Shown here piece after piece: positions 1-9,430 of a stretch of DNA of 64,000 nt. The notes beneath the pieces were generated by a model. The model saw nothing but the letters and a program-made list of their open reading frames with translations, had not been told where the DNA came from and searched no databases. The stretch's first letter is position 1, and every line of letters starts with the position of its first letter. The position numbers and the translations under genes are program-made. This stretch comes from Kutzneria buriramensis (GTDB lineage: Bacteria > Actinomycetota > Actinomycetes > Mycobacteriales > Pseudonocardiaceae), in assembly GCF_043575855.1 (NCBI RefSeq), contig NZ_CP144375.1, positions 11,408,001-11,472,000 on the forward strand. Direction: 5' to 3'.

Positions 1-15
1 ACCTGGGCACGTCCG

Positions 16-1299
16 CTAGACGCCGGACAGGAACCGGTCGAGGACCCGGACGCCGAACTCCAGGCCCTCGACCGGCACCCGCTCGTTCACACCGTGCGCC
101 ATCGCCCGGTAGTCGAAGCCTTCCGGCACCCACAAGGGGGAGAAGCCATAGCCGGGGATGCCGAGCCGGGCGAAAGCCTTGGCGTCCGTGCCGCCGCCCA
201 GGCAGTACGGCACCACCACGGCCGCCGGGTCCGCCCACCGCAGCGCGTCCGCCATCGCGCCGAACCACGGCGAGTCCAGCGGCGCCTGCACCCCCGGCTG
301 CGGGTTGATCAGCTCCCGGCGCACGTGCGGGCCGATCAGCTCGTCCACGGTGGCCAGCAGCTCCGCCTCGCCGCCCGGCAGCACGCGCGTGTCGATCAAC
401 GCCTCGGCCGTGCTCGGGATGACGTTGACCTTGTAGCCGGCGGTCAGCGCGGTCGGCGTGGTGCTGTTGCGGATCGTCGACTCCACCAGCGAGGCCGCGC
501 CGCCCAGGCGCGCCACCGTGCCGTCCACATCGGACAGATCAACCTCGACGCCCAGCGCGGCGCCCACCTGCTCGATGTAGGCCTGGACGGACGGGATCAG
601 CCGCACCGGCCAGCGGTGCTCGGCCAGCCGCTGCACCGCCTGCACCAGGCGGGTCACGGCGTTCTCGTCGTTGCGGCGCGAACCGTGACCGGCCCGACCG
701 CGGGCGGTCAGCCGCAGGTGCGAGGAGCCGCGCTCGGCGGTGCCCACCGGATAGAAGTGGATGCCGTTCACGCGATGCGTGTGCCCGCCGGACTCACCGA
801 TCGCGGCCACGCAGTCCCGGAACAGGTCGGCGTGCTCGGCGACCAGCCAGTGGGCGCCGTAGTCGCCGGCGTCCTCCTCGTCCGCGACGAACGCCAGCAC
901 CACGTCCCGGCGCGGCCGGGAACCTCGTGCCTGCCAGCCGGCGACGACGGTCAGCAGGTTGGCGACCATGTCCTTCATGTCCACCGCGCCGCGGCCCCAC
1001 AGGTAGCCGTCACGCAGCTCGCCCGAGAACGGGTGCACGTCCCAGTCCGCCGCCTGCGCCGGCACGACGTCCAGGTGGGCCTGGACGAGCAGCGGCGGCA
1101 GCGCCGGGTCGCTGCCCTCGACACGGGCGATCACGTTGGTACGACGGGGTTTGCGCTCCAGCAACGTCGGCTCGACACCGGCGGCCGACAGCTCGGCGGC
1201 GACGAACTCGGCCGCCTCGCGCTCACCCTCGCTGTCGCCGCCGCCCCGGTTGGTGGTGTCGAACCTGATCAGCCGGGCACACCGCTCGACGACGTCCAT
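16..1299 (-). CDS. M20 family metallopeptidase
   Basis: Cytosolic zinc peptidase of the M20 (ArgE/DapE/carboxypeptidase) family, 427 aa, a full family length. Metal ligands are visible: H75 in AHLDVVP, D107 in GRGAVDMKD and E141/E142 in VADEEDAG. It should hydrolyse an N-acylated amino acid or small peptide; the substrate cannot be read from sequence. The ATG start lies 6 bp after the stop of the D-aminopeptidase gene, so the two form one operon. With the divergent oligopeptide importer this suggests intracellular breakdown of imported peptides. Confidence 0.9.
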   Translation of the reverse strand: MDVVERCARLIRFDTTNRGGGDSEGEREAAEFVAAELSAAGVEPTLLERKPRRTNVIARVEGSDPALPPLLVQAHLDVVPAQAADWDVHPFSGELRDGYLWGRGAVDMKDMVANLLTVVAGWQARGSRPRRDVVLAFVADEEDAGDYGAHWLVAEHADLFRDCVAAIGESGGHTHRVNGIHFYPVGTAERGSSHLRLTARGRAGHGSRRNDENAVTRLVQAVQRLAEHRWPVRLIPSVQAYIEQVGAALGVEVDLSDVDGTVARLGGAASLVESTIRNSTTPTALTAGYKVNVIPSTAEALIDTRVLPGGEAELLATVDELIGPHVRRELINPQPGVQAPLDSPWFGAMADALRWADPAAVVVPYCLGGGTDAKAFARLGIPGYGFSPLWVPEGFDYRAMAHGVNERVPVEGLEFGVRVLDRFLSGV

Positions 1300-1305
1300 G
1301 CCACC

Positions 1306-2133
1306 TCACCCGTAGACCTTCTCCACCGCGCCGCTCGCGATCGCGGTCACGATCTTGAACGTCTTCATCGCCTCGGTCATCGTCGGCGCGTCGTAGCCGA
1401 CCCGCAACAGCGACAGCCGTTCCACGGTCGGGATCACCTCGGCCGCCGCGGCCAGGTGCGCGGCGTCGAACGCGACCTCCATGCGGTGGCCGGACGCCAC
1501 CGGCTCGACCCGGCCCGCACGGCCCATCGCCAGCCGCGCCTGCTCCTCGATGAGCTTCGAGCTGCGCGCCGGCGGCAGGCAGATCGCCGCGTACCGGCTC
1601 ACGCACTCCTTCACTACGGCCTTGCGTGCGTCGGGGGTGTAGTCGTCGGCGTCCTCGCACGTCTTGTCGTCGCCGGTCACCAGCAGCACCGGCACGCCGT
1701 GCTCGGCGGCGACCGCGGCGTTGAGCCGGCCCTCGCTGGCCGGCACGCCGTCCAGCCACACCTTGGTCACGGAATTGCCGAGGTACGTGTGCGACAGAAC
1801 GCCCTCGGCGCCGGCTCCGGTGTGGTACCCAAGGAACACCACGCCGTCCACGTCGGAGTCGATGCCCTGCATCATCGACAGCGGCTTGTGCTTGCCGGTG
1901 AGCATGCGCGCCCGCTCGTCGAGCTCCTCCAGCAGCAGGTTGCGCTGAGTGTCGTGAGCCTCGTTCACCAGCACGTCGTCGGCGCCGCCGTCGACCAGGC
2001 CGCGGACGCACGCGTTGACGTCGCCGTTGAACATGCGGCGGAACCGTTGCCACTGCTCGGTGCCGGGTTCGCAGTCGGCCGGCCACGTGACTCCGGTCGC
2101 GCCTTCCATGTCCGCCGAGATGAGGATTCGCAC
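1306..2133 (-). CDS. dppA: D-aminopeptidase DppA (M55 family)
   Basis: M55 zinc D-aminopeptidase, 275 aa. I chose the GTG at 2133, which gives VRILISADMEG as N-terminus; the reading frame is open further upstream. With this start the metal ligands fall at D8, E10, H60 and H104, the positions known from Bacillus subtilis DppA, and the LSHTYLGN motif gives H115. The family removes N-terminal D-amino acids such as D-Ala from peptides. In Bacillus dppA sits beside the dipeptide importer; here it is divergent from one. Confidence 0.9.
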   Translation of the reverse strand: MRILISADMEGATGVTWPADCEPGTEQWQRFRRMFNGDVNACVRGLVDGGADDVLVNEAHDTQRNLLLEELDERARMLTGKHKPLSMMQGIDSDVDGVVFLGYHTGAGAEGVLSHTYLGNSVTKVWLDGVPASEGRLNAAVAAEHGVPVLLVTGDDKTCEDADDYTPDARKAVVKECVSRYAAICLPPARSSKLIEEQARLAMGRAGRVEPVASGHRMEVAFDAAHLAAAAEVIPTVERLSLLRVGYDAPTMTEAMKTFKIVTAIASGAVEKVYG

Positions 2134-2160
2134 GCTCGGTACGTTACGGCTTGGCGGCCG

Positions 2161-2180
2161 TTGTCGACAATTGTTGACAT
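2161..2180. promoter_or_regulatory. Tandem TTGTYGACAW boxes in divergent promoter
   Basis: Two adjoining decamers, TTGTCGACAA (itself a perfect palindrome) and TTGTTGACAT, lie between dppA and the importer operon. Together they make an 18-bp near-palindrome. The TTGT-N2-ACAA core resembles operators of GntR-family repressors. No gntR gene is present nearby, so the assignment is inference. Confidence 0.5.
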
Positions 2181-2237
2181 ATTGCCTTACCGGGTGGTTA
2201 CTTCTTGCCAAACATGGGGAAGGGGAGGTGCGCGGAC

Positions 2238-4025
2238 ATGCGCATCAGACGTCTCGGCATCGGCGTGATCGCGATGGGGGTCGCGATCCTCAGCGCGCCG
2301 GTGGTGCACGCACAGGACACGGCCCAGCCGAAGATCCTACGCGTCGGGGTGACCGGCACGTACGCGACCATGAACCCGTTCACCGCCTACCACCTCGGCG
2401 ACACCGAGGTGGGCCGGGTGATGTACGCGTTCCTCACGTCCTACTCGCAGCAGGACTACAGCCCCGCGCCGGGCCTGGCCGACAAGTGGCAGGTCTCCTC
2501 GGACAAGCTGACCTGGACCTATCACATCCGGTCGGGCATGAAGTGGTCGGACGGCCAGCCGATCACCGCCAAGGACGTCGCCTGGACGTTCAACAAGATC
2601 ATGACGGACAAGACGGCGGCGACCGCCAACGGGAATTTCGTGACCGATTTCGACACTGTCACGGCCCCCGACGACAGCGACGTCGTCATCAAGACCAAGG
2701 CGCCGCAGGCGACCATGCTCGCGCTGGACATCCCGATCGTGCCCGAGCACGTCTGGTCGAAGGTCACCGACGTCGGCAAGTACGACAACCTCCAGTACCC
2801 GGTGGTCGGCAGCGGGCCGTTCACGCTGACCAACTTCACCCAGGGCCAGTCCATCACGCTCAAGGCCAACCCGGACTACTACGGCGACAAGCCGGCCTAC
2901 GACCAGCTCGAGTTCCGCCACTACGACAACGAGGACGCCGCCGTCCAGGGCCTCAAGAACGGCGACGTGGACGTGGTCAGCGGCCTGACCCCGACCCAGT
3001 ACGCGGCGCTCCAGAACACGCCGAACATCACCGTGAACAAGGCGCGCGGCGGGCGGCAGAACGACCTGCTGGTCAACTACCAGGCGCAGACCAACACCAA
3101 CCAGCCGGTCGGCGACGCCAACCCGGTGCTCAAGGACCCGAAGGTGCGGCTGGCCATCGCCCAGTCGATCGACGTCAAGACGTTGGTGGACAAGGCCTAC
3201 GGCGGCCTGGCCGAGCCCGGCTCGGGAATGGTGCCGGCGGTGTTCGGCACCTGGCACTGGAGCCCGGACGCGAGCCAGGAGCAGAAGTTCGACCTGACCG
3301 CGGCGGCCAAGACGCTGGACGACGCCGGCTACCAGAAGGGCGCGGACGGCGTCCGGCTGGACAAGTCCGGCAAGCCGATCACCCTGCGGCTGGTCATCGA
3401 CAGCGGTGTCCCGAACGAGAACGCCAGCGCCCAGTTCATCAAGGGCTGGCTCGGCCAGGTCGGCATCGGCGTCACCGTGCAGGCGCTCAGCTCGGACGCG
3501 GTCACCGACGCCGGCAGCAAGGGCCAGTACGACCTCCAGCTCAACGGCTGGACCGGCAACCCCGACCCGGACGCGCTGCTGTCCATCCAGATCTGCGCCA
3601 ACCGGCCCGACGCCGACGGCAACGGCAACACCGAGAACTTCATGTGCGACCCGCAGATCGACGCCCTGTACAAGCAGCAGCTGTCGGAGACCGACCAGGC
3701 CAAGCGGGTCAAGGACGTCAAGGACCTCCAGGCACGGCTGTACTCCCTGGACAGCTCGATCGTGATCGCCTACCCGAACGTCCTGGAGGCCTATCGCTCC
3801 GACCGCTGGGCCAGCTTCGGCCTCCAGCCGGCGCAGGGCGGCTCGATCACGCACCAGAACGGCTACTACGGCTACCTGCTGGCCAAGCCCGTGGACTCCG
3901 CCGCCGCCGGCGGCGGCAACACCGGCCTGATCGTCGGCATCGTGGTCGTGGTGGTGATCGTGCTGGGCGGCGGCGCGTTCCTGCTGTCCCGCCGGCGCCG
4001 GGCGAGCGCCGACGAGCGGGAGTAG
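2238..4025 (+). CDS. Peptide ABC transporter substrate-binding protein (SBP_bac_5)
   Basis: Extracellular peptide-binding component of the importer encoded downstream, 595 aa. The ATG at 2238 follows AGGGGAGG by 9 bp. Residues 1-26 are a Sec signal peptide ending AHA-like (VVHA). The mature part has the family 5 fold, for example YHIRSGMKWSDGQPITAKDV. There is no lipobox; instead the C-terminus carries a hydrophobic helix (about 565-588) followed by RRRR. The protein is therefore probably anchored at its C-terminus, a known variant in Gram-positive bacteria. It starts the five-gene operon. Confidence 0.93.
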   Translation: MRIRRLGIGVIAMGVAILSAPVVHAQDTAQPKILRVGVTGTYATMNPFTAYHLGDTEVGRVMYAFLTSYSQQDYSPAPGLADKWQVSSDKLTWTYHIRSGMKWSDGQPITAKDVAWTFNKIMTDKTAATANGNFVTDFDTVTAPDDSDVVIKTKAPQATMLALDIPIVPEHVWSKVTDVGKYDNLQYPVVGSGPFTLTNFTQGQSITLKANPDYYGDKPAYDQLEFRHYDNEDAAVQGLKNGDVDVVSGLTPTQYAALQNTPNITVNKARGGRQNDLLVNYQAQTNTNQPVGDANPVLKDPKVRLAIAQSIDVKTLVDKAYGGLAEPGSGMVPAVFGTWHWSPDASQEQKFDLTAAAKTLDDAGYQKGADGVRLDKSGKPITLRLVIDSGVPNENASAQFIKGWLGQVGIGVTVQALSSDAVTDAGSKGQYDLQLNGWTGNPDPDALLSIQICANRPDADGNGNTENFMCDPQIDALYKQQLSETDQAKRVKDVKDLQARLYSLDSSIVIAYPNVLEAYRSDRWASFGLQPAQGGSITHQNGYYGYLLAKPVDSAAAGGGNTGLIVGIVVVVVIVLGGGAFLLSRRRRASADERE

Positions 4026-4028
4026 CGC

Positions 4029-5045
4029 ATGACGACGCCGGCAACGGCGCCCGAGCTGGCCGAGCCGGGCACGGCCGCGCGCGCAGGCGGCGCGCGGTAC
4101 GTGCTCGGCAAGGTCGGTGGTGCGGTGGTGAGCCTGTTCGTGGTCGTGGTGCTGGGCTTCTTCCTGTTCCGGGTGCTGCCCGGCGACCCGATCCGGCTGA
4201 TGTCGCGGAACACGTCGGTCGGCACCAAGCAGGTCGCCGAGCTGCGGCACCAGTTCGGGCTGGACAAGCCGCTGCCGGCGCAGTTCGCGGACTACGTGGT
4301 CGCGCTCGCGCACGGCGACCTCGGCGTGTCGCTGAAGTTCAGCCGGCCGGTGTCCGACCTGATCCTCCAGGCGCTGTGGCCGACCCTGCTGCTGGTCGGC
4401 GTGGCCACGCTGATCTCCATCCTGCTGGGCCTGTGGCAGGGCACGCGGGCCGGGTGGCGGCGCGGCACCGGCTTCGACCGGTTCTCCACCGGTACCGCGC
4501 TGGCGCTGTGGTCCGCGCCGACGTTCTGGCTGGGCATGATCTTCCTGGTGGTGCTCGGCTCGTGGTTCCCCACCCAGGGCATCGTCGACCCGGACACCCC
4601 GGCGGGTTTCCTGCCGCAGTTCCTCGACGTCCTGCACCACCTGACGCTGCCGTGCCTGACTCTGGTGGCGGTGCTGTACGCCCAGTACCTGCTGGTGATG
4701 CGGTCGTCGGTGGTGGAGGAGATGGACGCCGACTACCTGACCACCGCGCGCGCCAAGGGCCTGCGTGACGACGTGGTCCGCAGCCGGCACGCGGTGCCCA
4801 ACGCGCTGCTGCCGACCGTGACCCTGATCTTCATCAACCTCGGGTTCGTGGTCGGCGGCGCGGTGTCGGTGGAGGCCGTGTACTCCTGGCCGGGCCTGGG
4901 ACTGCTGCTGTACCAGTCGATCGCCGACCACGACGGCCCACTGCTGCAGGGGCTGCTGCTCGTGTTGGCCGGCGCGGTGCTGGTGATGAACCTGATCGGC
5001 GACCTGCTGCTGCGGGTCATCGACCCGAGGGTGCGTGCCGCATGA
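4029..5045 (+). CDS. Oligopeptide ABC transporter permease (DppB type)
   Basis: Inner-membrane permease of the DppB/OppB type, 338 aa, with a BPD_transp_1 fold and about six membrane helices. The N-terminal helix VVSLFVVVVLGFFLFRVLPGDP is typical of DppB, as is the cytoplasmic EAA loop TTARAKGLRDDVVRSRHAVPNAL. It begins 3 bp after the binding-protein gene and overlaps the next permease gene by 4 bp, so translation is coupled. Confidence 0.93.
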   Translation: MTTPATAPELAEPGTAARAGGARYVLGKVGGAVVSLFVVVVLGFFLFRVLPGDPIRLMSRNTSVGTKQVAELRHQFGLDKPLPAQFADYVVALAHGDLGVSLKFSRPVSDLILQALWPTLLLVGVATLISILLGLWQGTRAGWRRGTGFDRFSTGTALALWSAPTFWLGMIFLVVLGSWFPTQGIVDPDTPAGFLPQFLDVLHHLTLPCLTLVAVLYAQYLLVMRSSVVEEMDADYLTTARAKGLRDDVVRSRHAVPNALLPTVTLIFINLGFVVGGAVSVEAVYSWPGLGLLLYQSIADHDGPLLQGLLLVLAGAVLVMNLIGDLLLRVIDPRVRAA

Positions 5046-5926
5046 CCTCTGCCATCGTCTGGCGCCGCCGGCGCGCCGCGGCCGGCCGGCTCTGGGACCA
5101 GTTCCGCAGCCAGCGCGGCGGTCTGTTCGGGCTGGTCATCCTCGCCGTGATCGTGCTGCTGGCCCTGCTGGCCCCGGTGATCACGGACCCGTCCGGGCTC
5201 GACGTCACGCACGCCACCGGCGGCGCGCTGAAGCCGCCCGGCGACGGGTTCCTGCTCGGCACCGACGAGACCGGCCGGTCGGTGTTGTTGTTGCTGCTGT
5301 GGGGATCCCGGGTGTCGCTGCTGGTCGGCTTCGCCGCCACGCTGCTGTGCGTGGGCATCGGCACCATCGTCGGCATCGTGATGGCGCACTTCGGCGGCTG
5401 GGTGCAGGCCGTGCTGATGCGCGTCACGGACTTCTTCCTGGTGCTGCCGTCGCTGGTCCTCGCGGCGGTGCTGTCCACCGTGCTCACGCCCGGCATCGGC
5501 TCGATCATCATCGCCATCGCGGCGACGGCGTGGCCGACGACCGCCCGGCTGGTCCGGTCGCAGACCCTCGCGGTGGAGTCGCGACCGTACATCGAGCGCT
5601 CGTGGGCGCTGGGCGCCGGGCACTGGCACGTGATCGGCAAGCACGTGCTGCCGGCGGTGCTGCCGCTGGTGTTCGCCAACACGACGCTGACCGTCGGCCA
5701 GTCCATCATCACCGAGTCCACGCTGGCATTCCTCGGGCTCGGCGACCCGAACTCGGCGTCGTGGGGCGAGATGCTGCACAACGCGCTGCAGGTCGGGGCG
5801 GTCACCGCCCGGGCCTGGTGGTACCTGCTGCCGCCGGGCCTGGCGATCGGCGTGGTGGTGCTGGCGTTCATGATGTGCGGGCGGGCCCTGGAGGCCGTGC
5901 TCAACCCGCGGCTGAGGGAGCGGTGA
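5042..5926 (+). CDS. Oligopeptide ABC transporter permease (DppC type)
   Basis: Second permease, DppC/OppC type, 294 aa. It has an N-terminal OppC_N segment, FGLVILAVIVLLALLAPVITDP, then the LLGTDETGRSVLLLLLWGSRVSLLVG region typical of DppC and the EAA loop ERSWALGAGHWHVIGKHVLP. ATGA overlaps couple it to the genes on both sides. It pairs with the DppB-type permease to form the channel. Confidence 0.93.
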   Translation: MTSAIVWRRRRAAAGRLWDQFRSQRGGLFGLVILAVIVLLALLAPVITDPSGLDVTHATGGALKPPGDGFLLGTDETGRSVLLLLLWGSRVSLLVGFAATLLCVGIGTIVGIVMAHFGGWVQAVLMRVTDFFLVLPSLVLAAVLSTVLTPGIGSIIIAIAATAWPTTARLVRSQTLAVESRPYIERSWALGAGHWHVIGKHVLPAVLPLVFANTTLTVGQSIITESTLAFLGLGDPNSASWGEMLHNALQVGAVTARAWWYLLPPGLAIGVVVLAFMMCGRALEAVLNPRLRER

Positions 5927-6885
5927 TGGGCGAGCCGTTGCTGGAGATGCGGTCCGCGACCGTCGACTACCGCACCGCGGGCGGGCTCGTGCCGGCCGTG
6001 CGCGGGGTCGACCTGCGCATCGACGCCGGTCAGACGCTCGGGCTGGCCGGGGAGTCGGGCTGCGGCAAGTCGACGTTGGCGATGTCGGTGCTGCGGCTGC
6101 TGCCGCGCAACGCCGTCGTCGGCGGCGAGATCCTGTTGGGCGGCGAGAACGTCACCGAGATGGGCTGGGGCCGGCTGCGGGCGGTGCGCTGGGCCGAGGC
6201 GTCGGTGGTGTTCCAGGGCGCGATGCACGCCCTGAACCCGGTGCAGCGCGTCGGCGAGCAGATCGCCGAGCCGATTCGCGTGCACGGCAAGGGGCCCGTC
6301 GAGCGGCGGGTCGGGGAGCTGTTGGAGCAGGTGGGCCTGCCGGCGCGGCGGGCCCGGGCGTACCCGCACGAGCTGTCCGGCGGGCAGCGGCAGCGGGTGA
6401 TGATCGCCATGGCGCTGGCCTGCTCGCCGGGCCTGATCATCGCCGACGAGCCGACCACGGCCCTGGACGTGATGGTTCAGGCGCAGGTGTTGGCCCTGCT
6501 GTCGAAGCTGGTGGACGAGTTGGACATCGGGCTGCTGATGATCAGTCACGACCTGTCCGTGCTGGCGTCCACCTGTCAGCGGCTGGCCGTGATGTACGCG
6601 GGGCGGATCGTGGAGCAGGGGCGGTCGGCCGAGGTGCTGCGGCAGCCGGCGCACCCGTACACCAAGGCCCTGGCCGCGGCGTTCCCGACCATCGGCGATC
6701 CCGCGTCCCGGCTGGCGCCGCGCGGGCTGGCCGGCGACCCGCCGGACCCCGCCCAGTTGCCCGCCGGATGCCCGTTCCACCCGCGCTGCCCGTCGGCGAT
6801 GGCCGAGTGCTCGGTGACGGATGTGCTGCTGCGGCCGGCCGGCGAGGACCGGGTGTCGGCGTGTCTGCTGGAGGTTGAGCCGTGA
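5926..6885 (+). CDS. Oligopeptide ABC transporter ATP-binding protein (DppD type)
   Basis: ABC ATPase of 319 aa. Walker A GESGCGKST, signature LSGGQRQRV, and Walker B LIIADEPTTALD are intact. The C-terminal oligo_HPY extension has the cysteine pattern CPFHPRCPSAMAEC, which in relatives binds an iron-sulfur cluster. The ATG at 5926 overlaps the upstream TGA; a GTG at 5923 is the other possible start. It powers import together with the next gene product. Confidence 0.93.
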   Translation: MGEPLLEMRSATVDYRTAGGLVPAVRGVDLRIDAGQTLGLAGESGCGKSTLAMSVLRLLPRNAVVGGEILLGGENVTEMGWGRLRAVRWAEASVVFQGAMHALNPVQRVGEQIAEPIRVHGKGPVERRVGELLEQVGLPARRARAYPHELSGGQRQRVMIAMALACSPGLIIADEPTTALDVMVQAQVLALLSKLVDELDIGLLMISHDLSVLASTCQRLAVMYAGRIVEQGRSAEVLRQPAHPYTKALAAAFPTIGDPASRLAPRGLAGDPPDPAQLPAGCPFHPRCPSAMAECSVTDVLLRPAGEDRVSACLLEVEP

Positions 6886-7835
6886 CCCTGCTGCGTGCCG
6901 ACGACGTGACCGTGCACTTCGGGGCGGCGCGGGCGGTGGACGGTGTCGAGCTGGACATCCGGGCCGGAGAGATCATCGCGCTGGTCGGGGAGTCCGGCTG
7001 CGGCAAGACCACCCTGGCCCGGACCCTGTTGGGCTTGCAGACGCCCACGTCCGGGCAGGTGCTGTACGAGGGCGAGCCGCTGCCGTCCGGGATCCGCGGG
7101 CTGCGCGAGTACCGGCGGCACGCGCAGTTGGTGTTGCAGGACCCCACCGGCGCGCTGAACCCCCGGCACAGCGTGTACGAGGCCGTCGCCGAAGGCCTGC
7201 GCATCCACCGCGTGCCCGGCGACGAGCGGGAGCTGGTCGCTTCCGCCTTGTCCCGCGCCGGATTGCGGCCGCCGGACCGGTTCTTCGGGCGCATGCCGCA
7301 CGAGCTGTCCGGCGGCCAGCGGCAGCGGGTCGTCATCGCCGGTGCGCTGGCGCTGGACCCCAGCGTGCTCATCGCCGACGAACCGGTGGCCTCCCTGGAC
7401 GCCTCCGTCCGTGGCGAGATCTTGGCTCTGCTGCTGCGGTTGCGCGACGAGCTGGGGCTGGCGGCCCTCGTCGTCACGCACGATCTGGGCCTGGCGTGGA
7501 ACATCGCCGACCGGGTCGCGGTGATGTACCTGGGGCGGATCGTGGAGAGCGGGCCCGTGGAGCAGGTCCTCACCGCGCCCCGGCACCCGTACACCCAGGC
7601 GCTGCTGTCGGTGCTGCCGGAGTCGGAGACGCCGGCGACCGTGCTGGCGGGGGAGACACCCGATCCCAGCCGCGTGCCCGCCGGCTGCCGGTTCCACCCG
7701 CGCTGCCCGCTGCTGGCCGCCGGCCTGCCCGTCGAGGTGGCGACGCGGTGCCGGACCGTGGATCTGCCCATTGTGGACGGTGCCGCCGCCGGCGTCGCCT
7801 GTCACGCCGTGAGCGTGGCATCCAGCGCGAAGTAG
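6882..7835 (+). CDS. Oligopeptide ABC transporter ATP-binding protein (DppF type)
   Basis: Second ATPase of the importer, 317 aa. Walker A GESGCGKTT, signature LSGGQRQRV, and Walker B VLIADEPVASLD are intact, followed by an oligo_HPY tail CRFHPRCPLL. It overlaps the DppD-type gene by 4 bp. The last 34 bp overlap, tail to tail, the 3' end of the opposing methyltransferase gene, so there is no room for a terminator between them. Confidence 0.92.
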   Translation: MTLLRADDVTVHFGAARAVDGVELDIRAGEIIALVGESGCGKTTLARTLLGLQTPTSGQVLYEGEPLPSGIRGLREYRRHAQLVLQDPTGALNPRHSVYEAVAEGLRIHRVPGDERELVASALSRAGLRPPDRFFGRMPHELSGGQRQRVVIAGALALDPSVLIADEPVASLDASVRGEILALLLRLRDELGLAALVVTHDLGLAWNIADRVAVMYLGRIVESGPVEQVLTAPRHPYTQALLSVLPESETPATVLAGETPDPSRVPAGCRFHPRCPLLAAGLPVEVATRCRTVDLPIVDGAAAGVACHAVSVASSAK

Positions 7836-8773
7836 GAGCCCGAGCCGGCAACGACCCGCTTGAGCGCGAAGCCGCCGTCGGTGAGCAGTTGGCGCCACTC
7901 CGACTCGCTGCGCTGGCAGCCGCCCAGCATGCCGAGCATCGTGACGTCGATCGACTTGGTTGGGTGCGGCTCGTCGCTCTCGGGCACCACCATGTCGATG
8001 ATCACCAGGCGGGCGTCAGGCCAACCGGCCTTCCAGATGTTGCGCAGGATGCGCAGGCTGTCGGCGTTGTTCCAGTCCTGGAGCACCGCCGACAGCACAT
8101 AGACGTTCGCAGTCGGCACCGTGTCGAAGAAGTCGCCGGCGACGACCTCCATCCGATCCGCCGGTGGTTCGGTGGGCACCACGCTCGGCAGGTCGAAGAG
8201 GATGCCGCGGCGGTCGGGATACCTGGCGAGCAGCTCCGTCAGCAGTGTGCCGTCCGCGCCGCCGGTGTCGGCGACCGTGGCTCCCCGGGGCAGGTCGAAG
8301 ACGTCGAGCAGGTCGCCGCGGGCATCCTGCGTGAACGCGGCCATCGCCTCGTTCTGCAGCGCCGCCATGTCCGGGTGCTCGTTGACCCAGTCGAAGAACG
8401 GCTTGCCGTAGTAGATGCTCGCCGCCGGCTCGCCCGTCCGGACCGTGTCGAGCAGGTTCCCGAACGGCGCGTAGTGCGTCTGCCGGAAGTACCGGGCGAC
8501 GCTGCGCAGCGGGCCGTCCGCCAGCGTGCGACCCAGCTCCGTCAGCTCGATCGTGCCGTCCTTCGTGCGGAAAACCCCGTGCTGCGCGAGGAAACGGATG
8601 ATCCGCCCCAGCGCGTCCGGATCCGCGCCGACCTCCTTCGCCACGTCCTCCACGCCGCGCGGGCCACTGACCAGCGCCGTCGCCACGTCCAGTTCGGCCA
8701 CCGCGAACAGCGACTGGGAGAGCTGGAATCCACTGAGCAGCCCGAGCATCACCGCGACCGGGGGCAGTTCCAT
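7802..8773 (-). CDS. SAM-dependent O-methyltransferase (plant/DnrK-like family)
   Basis: 323 aa from the ATG at 8773, which has a GGAAGGACG ribosome site; the frame stays open for 12 more codons. An N-terminal winged-helix dimerisation domain (about 1-100) precedes a Rossmann methyltransferase domain with the SAM loop ADTGGADG. The family methylates hydroxyls on small aromatic or polyketide substrates. The usual catalytic motif LHDW reads LQDW here, so the catalytic histidine is replaced by glutamine. Substrate unknown. It stands alone between the importer and the deoxyribosyltransferase gene. Confidence 0.85.
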   Translation of the reverse strand: MELPPVAVMLGLLSGFQLSQSLFAVAELDVATALVSGPRGVEDVAKEVGADPDALGRIIRFLAQHGVFRTKDGTIELTELGRTLADGPLRSVARYFRQTHYAPFGNLLDTVRTGEPAASIYYGKPFFDWVNEHPDMAALQNEAMAAFTQDARGDLLDVFDLPRGATVADTGGADGTLLTELLARYPDRRGILFDLPSVVPTEPPADRMEVVAGDFFDTVPTANVYVLSAVLQDWNNADSLRILRNIWKAGWPDARLVIIDMVVPESDEPHPTKSIDVTMLGMLGGCQRSESEWRQLLTDGGFALKRVVAGSGSYFALDATLTA

Positions 8774-8912
8774 GGTGCTTCGTCCTTCCGTGAGGTTCAC
8801 GACCATCACGTATGACCTGGCCCCTCGGCTCTGCCGCTGTTCGTTCGTTGCCGTTAGTGCTCCTGATCGAACACGCCTTTCGGATTACCGGTCGCGCACT
8901 ACCGTTCGGGCC

Positions 8913-9422
8913 GTGACGTCACCCCACCACGCCGATCCCGCGCCGCGCCGGCCGTCTGCTCAGCCCCTGTACTTCGAGGCCCCCGACTACTACCGCCCCC
9001 AGGCCGTCGACGGTCCCGCCGTCTTTCTCGCCGGCGGCATCACCGGCGCCGGCCGCTGGCAGGACCATGCCGTCACCGTGCTGCACTCGCGGCCCGTGGT
9101 CGTCCTCAACCCCAACCGCGCCGCCTTCCCCATCTCCGATCCCGGCGCCGCGTGGGAGCAGGTCAGTTGGGAGCAGCACCACCTGCACCTGCCCACCGTG
9201 CTCACCCTTTTCTGGTTCCCCGCCAGCGTCACCGTCCAGCCCATCGCCATGTTCGAGCTGGGCCAGGCCCTCGGCGAAGGCCACCGCCTCGTCGTCGGCG
9301 CCCACCCCGGCTTTCCGCGCGAACCCGACGTCCACATGCTCTGCCAACTGGCCCGCCCCGGCCTGCCGGTCTATTCCGACCTCGACGACGTCCTAGCCGC
9401 CGCGCTCGCTCAGTTGACGTGA
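8913..9422 (+). CDS. Nucleoside 2-deoxyribosyltransferase domain protein
   Basis: 169 aa from the GTG at 8913. The N-terminal half has VFLAGGITGAGRWQ, and the middle has the FELGQALGEG helix, as in the Nuc_deoxyrib_tr_2 group. The family swaps or hydrolyses nucleobases on deoxynucleosides; many such short members have no proven activity. It is divergent from the methyltransferase, with about 140 bp between the starts. No other nucleotide-metabolism gene is adjacent. Confidence 0.8.
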   Translation: MTSPHHADPAPRRPSAQPLYFEAPDYYRPQAVDGPAVFLAGGITGAGRWQDHAVTVLHSRPVVVLNPNRAAFPISDPGAAWEQVSWEQHHLHLPTVLTLFWFPASVTVQPIAMFELGQALGEGHRLVVGAHPGFPREPDVHMLCQLARPGLPVYSDLDDVLAAALAQLT

Positions 9423-9430
9423 AACCGGGT

